Shown here: one piece after another, positions 15,717 to 22,805 of the stretch
How the letters are laid out: each line of letters starts with the position of its first letter
Position numbering within the stretch: the first letter of the stretch is position 1
NCBI GenBank assembly: GCA_964608845.1
Contig: CAZSPP010000019.1
Location: 1-31,189 of the forward strand
Direction: 5' to 3'
DNA from: JAHLMP01 sp964608845
GTDB taxonomy: Archaea > Aenigmatarchaeota > Aenigmatarchaeia > GW2011-AR5 > JAHLMP01
DNA: 31,189 nt
The notes under the pieces: model-generated
Databases searched by the model: none
Told to the model about the DNA's origin: nothing
The model's input: the letters and a program-made list of their open reading frames with translations, nothing else
Made by a program: the position numbers and the translations under genes

Positions 15717-15818
15717 TTATTTCGAAATTCCCTTAAGCTTTCTACCCTTCTTATAAATTCTTCTATATTTTTTTCTTCTCTTCGACTCAAAATATTCAAA
15801 CTTTTCTATTTCTTCCAT
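15717..15818 (-). CDS. Possible 33-residue basic peptide overlapping the mtnA 3' end
   Basis: An ATG at 15818, inside the last codons of mtnA in another frame, opens a 33-codon frame ending with TAA at 15717-15719. The product begins MEEIEKFEYFESKRRKK and is strongly basic afterwards. It fills most of the gap between mtnA and the pilin-like promoter. There is no clear Shine-Dalgarno site. It could be a real small nucleic-acid-binding peptide, or chance in an A-rich sequence. Low confidence. Confidence 0.2.
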   Translation of the reverse strand: MEEIEKFEYFESKRRKKYRRIYKKGRKLKGISK

Positions 15819-16824
15819 ATTTACTCAGCCAAACATTTTTTAGTTCACTTGGTTTAAATATTCCATATTCAGTTATTATTCCTTTTATGTATTTTCCTGG
15901 AGTAACATCAAATGCTGGATTTAAGGCTTTACATCTCTTATCAGCAATTCTTTTTCCTCTTACAATCAAAACTTCATCCTCTTTTCTAAACTCTATTGGT
16001 ATTTCCTTTCCTGTTTTGCAATTATAATCAAAACTGTTTAAGGAGGTTGCAACATAAAAAGGAATTCCGTATTCCTTTGCTATTATTGCCTTTTCTAAGG
16101 TTCCTATCTTATTCGCCACGTCTCCATTTCTCGCTACTCTGTCTGCTCCAACTATAATAAAATCAACGTCTTTCATGAAAAAAGCACTAGCAGAATCACA
16201 AATTATTTTATGTTCAATTTTTTCATTTGCAAGCTCCCAAGCAGTAAGCATTGCTCCTTGTAATCTTGGTCTTGTTTCACTAACATAAACAAAAATCTCC
16301 TTTCCTTCTCTTTTTGAGATATAAATGGAAGAGGTTACTGTACCCCAATCTACAGAAGCTAACCAGCCAGCATTACAATGAGTCATGATTTTAGCATTAT
16401 TTTTTATCAATTTCTTTCCATATTCTCCTATCTTCTTGCACTTTTCCACAATAGAATCAGCATATTTGTTAGCTTCTCTAATCAATTCCTCTTTAAAATT
16501 CTTTTCTCCTTTTTTCTTTTTTATAAAACTAAGCATATATTCTACTGCATATCCTAAATCTCTTGCTGTTGGTCTAGCATTTTTTATTAAATTAGCAGCG
16601 ATTCTTGTTTTTCCCTGAAGTTCTGCTTGAGCAATGCCATAAGATGCGGTAGCGCTTATCGCAGAAGCCCCCCTCACAACCATTTCCTTTATTGCATATA
16701 CTACATCTTTATAATTCTTTGCAATAAAAATCTCAAATTTAAAAGGTAATTTTCTTTGGTCTATTAAATAAATCTTTCCTTTAGAAAACCAAACACTTCT
16801 ATACCACTTTTTACCGACAAGCAT
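15796..16824 (-). CDS. mtnA: S-methyl-5-thioribose-1-phosphate isomerase (MtnA, aIF2B-like fold)
   Basis: Isomerises 5-methylthioribose-1-phosphate to methylthioribulose-1-phosphate. The family shares its fold with eIF2B subunits and ribose-1,5-bisphosphate isomerase. Evidence for MtnA: VRGASAISATASYG (50-63), THCNAGWLAS with the catalytic cysteine (Cys150) and ETRPRLQGAMLTAWEL. GADRVARNGDVANKIGT follows with the catalytic aspartate (Asp228), and then NPAFDVTPGKYI. Length (342) is normal. The substrate is made by MTA phosphorylase, encoded in the same neighbourhood at 18135 on the other strand. An inverted repeat sits directly before the ATG. Related archaeal isomerases make assignment to MtnA rather than the ribose enzyme probable, not certain. 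Confidence 0.9.
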   Translation of the reverse strand: MLVGKKWYRSVWFSKGKIYLIDQRKLPFKFEIFIAKNYKDVVYAIKEMVVRGASAISATASYGIAQAELQGKTRIAANLIKNARPTARDLGYAVEYMLSFIKKKKGEKNFKEELIREANKYADSIVEKCKKIGEYGKKLIKNNAKIMTHCNAGWLASVDWGTVTSSIYISKREGKEIFVYVSETRPRLQGAMLTAWELANEKIEHKIICDSASAFFMKDVDFIIVGADRVARNGDVANKIGTLEKAIIAKEYGIPFYVATSLNSFDYNCKTGKEIPIEFRKEDEVLIVRGKRIADKRCKALNPAFDVTPGKYIKGIITEYGIFKPSELKNVWLSKYGRNRKV

Positions 16825-16827
16825 GTA

Positions 16828-16842
16828 ATTCTATATTAGAAT
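16828..16842. promoter_or_regulatory. Short inverted repeat just upstream of mtnA
   Basis: ATTCT-ATATT-AGAAT lies 3 bases before the mtnA start codon. It sits between that codon and an AT-rich TATA-like tract at about 16853-16861. The arms are only 5 bp and the region is A/T-rich, so chance is possible. By position it could be an operator. Confidence 0.25.
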
Positions 16843-16905
16843 GATAATTAAAAAAATTTATGATTAAATAAAAAAATTAATAAAATTTAAATTCTTGATT
16901 GCGGT

Positions 16906-17361
16906 TTATTCTTTCCTATATACTCTGCGAGATATTTGCTGTTCTGGGTCGCTGACATCTATAGTTACTTCATAAAATACACTTCCACCAAGCCAAGAAT
17001 ACATATTGGGAATCAAGCAAGTATGATAATATTCACAACCTTTATCTCTTCTGAGATATGCTGGTATGTTTTCTTCATCTTCCGAAGATATGATCCTTAT
17101 TCTGCCAACTTTTGTGATTCTTTTTGCTTCATCTGGGTTATCTTTTAATATTAAAACAAGAGGCCATGCATATCCTTCAGCAATAGTGATACCTTCTTCA
17201 TCAGGCACTCCGAATTTCGCTAATCCGTCTGATATTTTTTCTATTATGCTGTTTGGCAACCTTTCTCTGTATCTTTTTTCTTCTATGCCTTTAAATAATT
17301 CTATTTCTTTTTCGTCAAATCCATAACCTTTTCTTAAAAGTTCTCTTATATTCTCTTCCAT
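16906..17361 (-). CDS. Unknown protein, paralogue A of a tandem pair
   Basis: A 151-residue, probably cytoplasmic acidic protein that I do not recognise. It clearly shares a core with the neighbour at 17568-18017. KISDGLAKFGV, ITIAEGYAWPLV, GRIRIISS, ENIPAYLR and YEVTID all have counterparts there, in the same order and nearly the same spacing (one 2-residue gap). The N-terminal helix (FDEKEIELFKGIEEKR) is specific to this copy, as are the DKGCEYYHTC cysteines (about 106-115). There is no signal peptide or membrane segment. ATG 17361 is preceded by AAAGGTGATATT, a good ribosome binding site. TTTAAATA at 17398-17405 is a good TATA element, so it has its own promoter. Function unknown. Confidence 0.82.
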   Translation of the reverse strand: MEENIRELLRKGYGFDEKEIELFKGIEEKRYRERLPNSIIEKISDGLAKFGVPDEEGITIAEGYAWPLVLILKDNPDEAKRITKVGRIRIISSEDEENIPAYLRRDKGCEYYHTCLIPNMYSWLGGSVFYEVTIDVSDPEQQISRRVYRKE

Positions 17362-17397
17362 AATATCACCTTTATATCTATTAAATGGTAGTAAAAG

Positions 17398-17405
17398 TAT
17401 TTAAA
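17398..17405 (-). promoter_or_regulatory. TATA element of paralogue A
   Basis: TTTAAATA on the minus strand lies about 37-44 bases before the ATG at 17361. The AAGGTG ribosome binding site is at 17367-17372. It indicates transcription independent of paralogue B. Confidence 0.45.
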
Positions 17406-17459
17406 TTTTTCGTGGAGTTAAAAGTTTCTCGCCAAAAAGATTTTTCTTAATTAATATAT

Positions 17460-17514
17460 GAGTTTCGATATTTGTAGAAATATTTCTTGAATGTTAAGGT
17501 GTAAGTCGAAACTC
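17460..17514. other. Inverted-repeat (hairpin) element between the two paralogues
   Basis: GAGTTTCGA (17460-17468) pairs perfectly with TCGAAACTC (17506-17514) across a 37-base loop, which itself contains the 12-bp palindrome AGAAATATTTCT (17476-17487). The stem has several G/C pairs in a very AT-rich spacer, which makes chance less likely. It lies about 54 bases past the stop of paralogue B and about 55 bases upstream of the TATA box of paralogue A. It could be a structured RNA, a processing or termination element, or a protein binding site. It does not fit a tRNA or C/D box pattern. Confidence 0.4.
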
Positions 17515-17567
17515 TGCTAAAAAAGATGCTTATTTAGATTAATTTCGTTTAGTTCTTTCTCAAATCA

Positions 17568-18017
17568 CTAAAAAAGTTTTCTATAATTTATAATACCTTC
17601 TTTATCTATCATGACTTCATAAGCCTTTAAACCCTTTATTTCGCTTTCAGGAAAAGGTAAAAGCAAGTGCAGAGGATGAATATGAACATATTCTGCTTGA
17701 TTCCTCAAATATGTTGGGATATTTTCTTTTGAGGGAGAGCCTATTATTCTTATTTTTCCTGTATTTTCTACAATATATTTCAGCCCAACATAATCTTTTC
17801 TTAATACCATTTCTACCAAAGGATATGCATAAAATTCTGAAATTGTTATTTCATCATCTTCTTCTACTCCAAGTTTTCTAATACCTTTTGCTATCTTTTC
17901 TTTTGTTTCTTCTTTTATTTCTTTTCCATGTTTAATATCAAATATTTCTTCTGGTGTTAGCTCATAGTATTTTCTTAAAATGTTCCATTCCGCATCTTCT
18001 ATCCTCATATCTCTCAT
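17568..18017 (-). CDS. Unknown protein, paralogue B of a tandem pair
   Basis: A 149-residue acidic, soluble protein, paralogous to the product at 16906-17361. Shared blocks are KIAKGIRKLGV, ITISEFYAYPLV, GKIRIIGS, ENIPTYLR and YEVMID. Its own features are an acidic N-terminus (RIEDAEWNILRKYYELTPEEIF) and a histidine stretch VHIHPLHLLLPFP (about 111-123) where copy A has cysteines and tyrosines. I chose ATG 18017, 8 bases after GGTG (18026-18029), over TTG 18041. A TATA-like TTTTTAAAA lies at 18066-18074. The gene diverges from MTA phosphorylase. No family recognised; function unknown. Confidence 0.82.
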   Translation of the reverse strand: MRDMRIEDAEWNILRKYYELTPEEIFDIKHGKEIKEETKEKIAKGIRKLGVEEDDEITISEFYAYPLVEMVLRKDYVGLKYIVENTGKIRIIGSPSKENIPTYLRNQAEYVHIHPLHLLLPFPESEIKGLKAYEVMIDKEGIINYRKLF

Positions 18018-18102
18018 TTCATCATCACCAATATCTACCAACTAGTAAATAATTAATTTCAAAAGTTTTTAAAATTTTACTATTAAAAGTGCAATTTTTA
18101 AG

Positions 18103-18112
18103 GTTTAAAAAT
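18103..18112 (+). promoter_or_regulatory. TATA element of the MTA phosphorylase operon
   Basis: GTTTAAAAAT lies about 23-32 bases before the GTG start at 18135. That predicts a transcript beginning at or next to the start codon (leaderless), which agrees with the lack of a ribosome binding site there. Confidence 0.45.
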
Positions 18113-18134
18113 CTTTTCTTCTAAATTTTCTTTT

Positions 18135-18908
18135 GTGCTTAGCATTATTGGAATTATTGGTGGCACAGGTATATACGATATTCTTGATATCAAAGAATAT
18201 AAAAAAGTTTTCACTCCATATGGAAGTACTTCTGATCTCATAGCTATAGGAAATATTAAAAATAAAAACATAGCATTTATTCCAAGACATGGAAATAAAC
18301 ATACTATACCTCCCCATAAAATTAACAATAAAGCAAACCTGTGGGCGCTTAAAGAGCTTAATGTAACAAGAGTCATTTCTATATGTGCAACAGGCTCTCT
18401 AAAAGAAGAATATAAACCGGGAGATATTGTAATTCCTGATCAATTTATTGACTTTGGAAAATCTATAGAAACTTTTTATGACGGAGGGAGGGTTGTGCAT
18501 GTTTCAATGGCTGATCCCTTTTGTCCAGAAATGAGAAAAATTGCAATAGAAACGCTAAAAGAGCTTAATTTTAGATTTCATGAAAAAGGAACTTATCTTA
18601 GAATCTCTGGCCCACAATTTTCTACTCGTGCTGCTTCAAAAATGTACAGAAATTTTGCAGACATAATAGGAATGACTGGAACAAGCGAAGCGATTTTAGC
18701 AAGAGAGCTTGGAATTTGCCATATAATAATTTCAGCGATTACAGATTATGATGTTTGGGCTGAAAAGCCTGTTAGTGCTAAAGAAGTAATAAATGTGATG
18801 AAAGAAAATGAAGAAAAAATAAAAATGATTATAAAAAGTATTATCGAAAAAATACCTGAAGAAAGAAGATGCGATTGCAAAAATTCTTTAGAAGGTGCTG
18901 AAATATGA
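18135..18908 (+). CDS. mtnP: 5'-methylthioadenosine phosphorylase
   Basis: Cleaves methylthioadenosine with phosphate to adenine and 5-methylthioribose-1-phosphate. Motifs of the trimeric PNP/MTAP family are GGTGIYD (9-15), IPRHG (49-53), CATGSL, GPQFSTRA (159-166), IIGMT (178-181) and TDYDVWAEKPV. The two aspartates of DYD (204, 206) are typical of adenine-preferring members. The C-terminal CDC (246-248) matches the CxC motif that stabilises thermophilic archaeal MTAPs. The start is GTG; no in-frame ATG precedes GGTGIYD. It is the first gene of a plus-strand operon and overlaps the next by 4 bases. A methylthioinosine-specific relative is the main alternative. Confidence 0.93.
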   Translation: MLSIIGIIGGTGIYDILDIKEYKKVFTPYGSTSDLIAIGNIKNKNIAFIPRHGNKHTIPPHKINNKANLWALKELNVTRVISICATGSLKEEYKPGDIVIPDQFIDFGKSIETFYDGGRVVHVSMADPFCPEMRKIAIETLKELNFRFHEKGTYLRISGPQFSTRAASKMYRNFADIIGMTGTSEAILARELGICHIIISAITDYDVWAEKPVSAKEVINVMKENEEKIKMIIKSIIEKIPEERRCDCKNSLEGAEI

Positions 18909-19558
18909 AAAATTATTACAAACGGCATAGATATGAGAATTTAGATTGGAGAGAAGTAATTAAAAGAGATACAGAAAATTCTCCGATTACATATTTTCCA
19001 AAAGAAAATGGGAATGGTTTTTATCCGTATGTTGTTCTTCCTTTTGAGAGAGAATGTCCTGCACAATATCTATCAGCAGTAAGAAAAGGTTTTCTTTATA
19101 TGTTTGAAAAAGAGTTAGAAAGAGCCGATACAGTTATACTTCCTGAGGCAAAAGGCTTTCCTTTTGCTTATGTTTTTTCTGACTTAGGATTGAATATAGC
19201 ATTTGCAAGAAAAAGAGATTATAGATTGCCTAATCAAATAAGAATAAAGCAGAGAAAAGCATATAAAGGAGAATGCGATGAAATGTTTATAGTTGGAATG
19301 AATAAAGATGAAAAAGTTATCATATCGGATAGCATAATATCTTCTGGAAATACGATGATAGGAATTATAAAAGCTCTTGAAGAACAGACAAATTGCGAAA
19401 TTGTTGGTATAGGAGCTGTATATGAAAGAGGGGATGGTATAGAGAGAATTAAAGAAGAAACTGGGTATTTAGCAAAAGGTTTGGCTAGATTGGAAATAGA
19501 AAATGGAAAACCGAAAATAATAAAGTTTTTTGATGAAAAGAATATATTAAAGCATTGA
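18905..19558 (+). CDS. Phosphoribosyltransferase, APRT-like
   Basis: A type I phosphoribosyltransferase of 217 residues. The PRPP-binding loop reads VIISDSIISSGNT (138-150). The family norm is hydrophobics, two acidic residues, then T/S-G-G/N-T, and here the second acidic residue is serine 143. ARKRDYRLPNQIRI (101-114) resembles the RKxxKLP segment of adenine phosphoribosyltransferases, and VILPEAKGFPFA the preceding strand. Starting 4 bases inside the MTA phosphorylase gene (ATGA overlap), it most likely converts the released adenine to AMP with PRPP. The long N-terminal part (residues 1-60, with PYVVLPFERE) is unusual for small bacterial APRTs. Hypoxanthine or another base remains possible. 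Confidence 0.83.
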   Translation: MKNYYKRHRYENLDWREVIKRDTENSPITYFPKENGNGFYPYVVLPFERECPAQYLSAVRKGFLYMFEKELERADTVILPEAKGFPFAYVFSDLGLNIAFARKRDYRLPNQIRIKQRKAYKGECDEMFIVGMNKDEKVIISDSIISSGNTMIGIIKALEEQTNCEIVGIGAVYERGDGIERIKEETGYLAKGLARLEIENGKPKIIKFFDEKNILKH

Positions 19559-19575
19559 TAAAAATCTTAATAAAT

Positions 19576-20145
19576 ATGGAAAATGTTTTAGATATTCTAA
19601 AAAAAATAAAAAGGATTCCTCAGGTTATTTTACCTAAGGATATTGGCTTAATAATAGCTTATACTGGCGTTGCTCCTGGGTGGAATGTTTTAGATTCTGG
19701 TACGGGTTCAGGATTTTTAGCAATATTTCTTGCAAATATTGTAAAACCCGGAAAGGTAATAAGTTATGAGAAAAACAAAGAATACGCAGAAAATGTTATT
19801 GAACATATAAAGAAATTTAAGATAGATAATATAGAAATAAGAAACGAAAACATATTAAAAGCAAATATTACAGAAAAATTTGATTTAATTACTTTGGACA
19901 TGAAAGGAGCAGAAGCTGCGGTAAAAAAGCTTCATGAAAATTTAAAATCAAATGGATTTTTTGCAGTTTATTCTCCTCATATAGAACAAGTTAAAGCTGT
20001 GAGAAGTGCTCTTGAAAAAATGAATTACAAAGTACACACAATTGAAAATATTGTTAGAGAATGGAAAGTAACTTCAAAATATACACATCCTAGGCCAAGC
20101 GGAATAATACATACAGGTTTTATAACAATAGGAAGAAAAGTTTAA
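19576..20145 (+). CDS. trmI: tRNA (adenine-N1-)-methyltransferase catalytic domain, short TrmI form
   Basis: Methylates N1 of adenine, position 57/58 in archaeal tRNAs, using SAM. Matching motifs are RIPQVILPKDIGLIIAYTGV, the SAM loop LDSGTGSGFLAIFLAN, LDMKGAEAAV, the catalytic-region YSPHIEQV and the closing HPRPSGIIHTGF. The family usually has about 250 residues with an N-terminal beta-barrel domain of some 60 residues. Here the protein has about 189 and begins directly at the catalytic domain, and the space before it is occupied by the phosphoribosyltransferase gene. A TTG at 19555 would add 7 residues; ATG 19576 is preferred. Neither has a clear ribosome binding site. It sits inside a purine-salvage operon. 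Confidence 0.88.
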   Translation: MENVLDILKKIKRIPQVILPKDIGLIIAYTGVAPGWNVLDSGTGSGFLAIFLANIVKPGKVISYEKNKEYAENVIEHIKKFKIDNIEIRNENILKANITEKFDLITLDMKGAEAAVKKLHENLKSNGFFAVYSPHIEQVKAVRSALEKMNYKVHTIENIVREWKVTSKYTHPRPSGIIHTGFITIGRKV

Positions 20146-20154
20146 TGGATTTCC

Positions 20155-21789
20155 ATGATAAAAATAATAGAAGGTAATCTAGTTGATATTTTTGAAGAAA
20201 GAATATTTCCAGCGATAGTTAAAATCAAAGAAGATAAGATATATGAAATAAAAAGATCTGACAAAGAATATAAAAGATATCTTCTTCCTTCTCTTATTGA
20301 TGCTCATATTCATATAGAAAGTTCTATGCTAACTCCAACAAAATTTTCAGATGTTGTTTCAGTTCATGGTACAACTTCTGTTATTTCAGATCCTCATGAA
20401 ATAGCTAATGTTCTTGGAATCGAAGGTATAAAATATATGATAAAAGAAGCTGAAATAAGTAACATTAAAATATTCTATACAGCACCATCTTGCGTGCCAG
20501 CAACAAAATTTGAAACATCTGGAGCAATTCTTGGAATAAAAGAAATAGAAGAGTTAATGAAGCTTGATAGAATTGTTGGTTTGGGAGAGGTAATGAATTT
20601 TCCTGGAGTAATAAATAAAGACGAAGAAATTATTAGAAAAATTGAAATAGCGAAAAAATATAATAAGCCGATAGATGGCCATTGTCCTGGTTTAAGGGGG
20701 AAAAAATTAAAAAAGTATGTTTCTACAGGAATTAGCACAGATCATGAATGTACAAGTTTAGAAGAGGCAGAAGAAAAATTAAAGTTAGGTATGAAAATCA
20801 TGATTAGAGAAGGGAGTTCTGCAAAAAATATGAAGGATTTAATAGATATTGCTAAAGAAAATGATAATTGCTTTCTTGTAAGTGATGATAAGCATGTAGA
20901 AGATTTGGTTAAAGGTCATGTAAATGAATTATTAAGAAAGGCTGTAGAATTTGGTTTAGAACCTATTAAAGCAATAAAGATGGTTAGTTTGAATCCTGCA
21001 AAACATTACAATCTTAATGTAGGTTTATTAAGGATTGGAGATCCTGCAGATATTGTTGTTGTTAATGATCTAAAAAATTTTAATGTTATTGAGAATTGGA
21101 TAAACGGAAAGCTTATTGTAAAGAATGGTAAACTATTAAGAAAATGTAACAAAAAAATTAAGATAAAAAATTCTTTTAAATTAAAAAGAATTGAACCGAA
21201 AAGATTTGAAATAAAATCAAATAAAAAGAAAAACATAAAGGTAAGAGTAATAAAAATTATAGAAGATCAAATAACCACAAAAAGTGAAATAGCTATACTA
21301 AAATCTCCATCTCCTGATATAAAAAGAGATATTCTCAAGATAGCTGTAGTAGAAAGGTATGGGCATAATAGAATAGGGATTGGATTTGTTAAAGGATTTT
21401 GTTTGAAAGCTGGAGCAATTGCAAGCAGCATTGCACACGATTCTCATAACATAATTGTTGTTGGAACAAATGATAAAGATATGAGCTATGCAGTAAATTA
21501 TATTAGAAAAATTAGAGGCGGAATAGTTGTAGTTAAAGATAAAAAAATTATAGGCAAAATAGAGCTTCCTGTAGCTGGTTTGATGAGTAATAAAGGTTCT
21601 GAATATTTAATAAAAAAGATAAAAAATGTTCATGAAAAAATAAGGAAGCTTGGATGCAATTTAAAATCTCCTTTGATGCATCTATCCTTTTTAGCGCTTC
21701 TCGTAATTCCCGAGCTCAAAATTTCTGATTTTGGTTTGTTTGACGTGAAAAAATTTAAAACAATTGACCTTATTTTAAATTCTCAATGA
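20155..21789 (+). CDS. ade: Adenine deaminase
   Basis: Converts adenine to hypoxanthine and ammonia; an amidohydrolase-family metal enzyme. Metal and active-site motifs are IDAHIHIESSML (His51, His53), ISDPHEIANVLG, VGLGEVMNFPGV, DGHCPGLRG, STDHECT and VSDDKHVEDL. The C-terminal domain has the family's HDSHNIIVVGTND and LPVAGLMS. Length (544) is normal. It starts 9 bases after trmI, the last gene of the operon. With MTA phosphorylase and the phosphoribosyltransferase upstream, the adenine released from methylthioadenosine can go either to AMP or to hypoxanthine. It overlaps the convergent DUF1858 gene by 7 bases. Confidence 0.96.
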   Translation: MIKIIEGNLVDIFEERIFPAIVKIKEDKIYEIKRSDKEYKRYLLPSLIDAHIHIESSMLTPTKFSDVVSVHGTTSVISDPHEIANVLGIEGIKYMIKEAEISNIKIFYTAPSCVPATKFETSGAILGIKEIEELMKLDRIVGLGEVMNFPGVINKDEEIIRKIEIAKKYNKPIDGHCPGLRGKKLKKYVSTGISTDHECTSLEEAEEKLKLGMKIMIREGSSAKNMKDLIDIAKENDNCFLVSDDKHVEDLVKGHVNELLRKAVEFGLEPIKAIKMVSLNPAKHYNLNVGLLRIGDPADIVVVNDLKNFNVIENWINGKLIVKNGKLLRKCNKKIKIKNSFKLKRIEPKRFEIKSNKKKNIKVRVIKIIEDQITTKSEIAILKSPSPDIKRDILKIAVVERYGHNRIGIGFVKGFCLKAGAIASSIAHDSHNIIVVGTNDKDMSYAVNYIRKIRGGIVVVKDKKIIGKIELPVAGLMSNKGSEYLIKKIKNVHEKIRKLGCNLKSPLMHLSFLALLVIPELKISDFGLFDVKKFKTIDLILNSQ

Positions 21790-21998
21790 CTCTTATTAAG
21801 TTCTTTTAGAATACTTTTGATATCTAATCCATACATCTTTGCAACTTCTCCGATCCTTAGCTTACTCATTTCAAAAGAAGCTAATGGGCAGCCCATACAA
21901 GGAAAATTGTATTTCATTAAAACTCTTATTCCATTTTTACTTTTCATTATCTCTTCTATCGTAGTATTTTCTGAAAATTTTTCTTTTGTTTTTTTCAT
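21783..21998 (-). CDS. DUF1858 small redox-disulfide-type protein
   Basis: A 71-residue protein matching the DUF1858 / hybrid-cluster-associated redox disulfide domain. TTIEEIMKSKNGIRVLMKYNFPCMGCPLASFE has the paired cysteines Cys34 and Cys37 (CMGCP), and RIGEVAKMYGLDIKSILKELN ends the domain. I chose ATG 21998, which overlaps the cutA stop as ATGA; a GTG at 22019 would add 7 residues and cannot be ruled out. It is the last gene of the isc-type operon, so a role in thiol or Fe-S chemistry is likely by context. No experimental function is known to me for the stand-alone domain. Confidence 0.85.
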   Translation of the reverse strand: MKKTKEKFSENTTIEEIMKSKNGIRVLMKYNFPCMGCPLASFEMSKLRIGEVAKMYGLDIKSILKELNKSH

Positions 21999-22318
21999 TT
22001 TGTTTCGCACTCTATCCACCTCAAAAAATTTTTATCTCCATAATTTATATCAAAAGATATTATACATGGTAATTCATAAGGATGTTTATCTTTTATATTT
22101 TTCATTACCATTTTTACAAGATCTTTTCTTGTTTTTATTATCATTGCATACTCTTTTTCTTTATTAATCTTTCCTTTCCACGAATAAATAGATTTTATTG
22201 GAAATATATTTACGCAAGCAGCTAATTTATTTTTTATCAAATCATTAGCTATTTTTTCAGCTACTTTTTGTTTATTCACAGTTGAATATATTAAACTGAA
22301 TTTTTTAGCATATTTCAT
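21995..22318 (-). CDS. cutA: CutA family divalent-ion tolerance protein
   Basis: A 107-residue protein with the CutA1 pattern: YSTVNKQKVAEKIANDLIKNKLAACVNIFP, then SIYSWKGKINKEKEYAMIIKTRKDL, then the PYELPCIISFDI end. CutA1 proteins are very stable trimers implicated in copper and other metal tolerance, though the molecular role is unclear. It lies 12 bases after iscU and overlaps the DUF1858 gene by 4 bases, so it is translated with the Fe-S assembly genes. The link may reflect copper damage to Fe-S clusters; that is inference. Confidence 0.94.
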   Translation of the reverse strand: MKYAKKFSLIYSTVNKQKVAEKIANDLIKNKLAACVNIFPIKSIYSWKGKINKEKEYAMIIKTRKDLVKMVMKNIKDKHPYELPCIISFDINYGDKNFLRWIECETK

Positions 22319-22330
22319 AATCTCATCAAC

Positions 22331-22801
22331 TTAATTCTTAATTTTTAGATTTATTTTTTCATATCTCTTTTTAATAATCTTTTTCTCTTTTTCTATTCTT
22401 TCATGATTCTTTTTCAAATCCTCCGGAATTTTTCTTTTCGACTTTTTTAGATAATCATAAATTGCTTCTTTAAGAGCATCTATAGCAAGCAAGGAGCAAT
22501 GAACTTTAATTGGAGGTAATCCTCCGAGAGATTTTATTATTTCTTCCTTAGAAATTTTTAGAGCATCTTCTATTTTCTTATTCTTAGCAATTTCTGTAAT
22601 TATACTACTTGTTGCTATTGCTGCCGCACATCCAAGAGTTTTAAATTTTATATCCTTTATCACATCATCCTTAACCTTTATATAAAGCCTCATCACATCT
22701 CCACATATTATATTTCCTACTTCTCCTACTCCACTTGCATTTTTTATTTCACCAACATTTTTTGGATGTAAAAAATATTGCATAACTTTTTTGGAATACA
22801 T
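22331..22801 (-). CDS. iscU: IscU/NifU-type Fe-S cluster scaffold
   Basis: Scaffold on which cysteine desulfurase builds Fe-S clusters. All three ligand cysteines are present: IICGDV (Cys33, with Asp35), LGCAAAIATSS (Cys58) and PIKVHCS (Cys102). The YSKKVMQYFLHPKNVGEI opening is typical. At 156 residues it is longer than the usual 125-130. The extra C-terminal 30-40 residues are highly charged (lysine/glutamate), probably a helix. It starts 4 bases after iscS. I see no separate iscA, hscA or ferredoxin gene beside it, so this is a minimal set. Confidence 0.96.
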   Translation of the reverse strand: MYSKKVMQYFLHPKNVGEIKNASGVGEVGNIICGDVMRLYIKVKDDVIKDIKFKTLGCAAAIATSSIITEIAKNKKIEDALKISKEEIIKSLGGLPPIKVHCSLLAIDALKEAIYDYLKKSKRKIPEDLKKNHERIEKEKKIIKKRYEKINLKIKN

Positions 22802-22805
22802 AAAA

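Noticed and set aside
16906..17361. Similarity of the N-terminus to the UPF0216/DUF61 family
   Set aside because: Only a short FDEKEIEL-like run resembles it; the rest of the protein and the paralogue do not.
17460..17514. CRISPR repeat remnant
   Set aside because: GTTTCGA-like ends suggested a repeat, but there is a single copy, no spacers and no cas genes.
21817..22167. 116-residue plus-strand frame
   Set aside because: Antisense to cutA and the DUF1858 gene, both recognisable.
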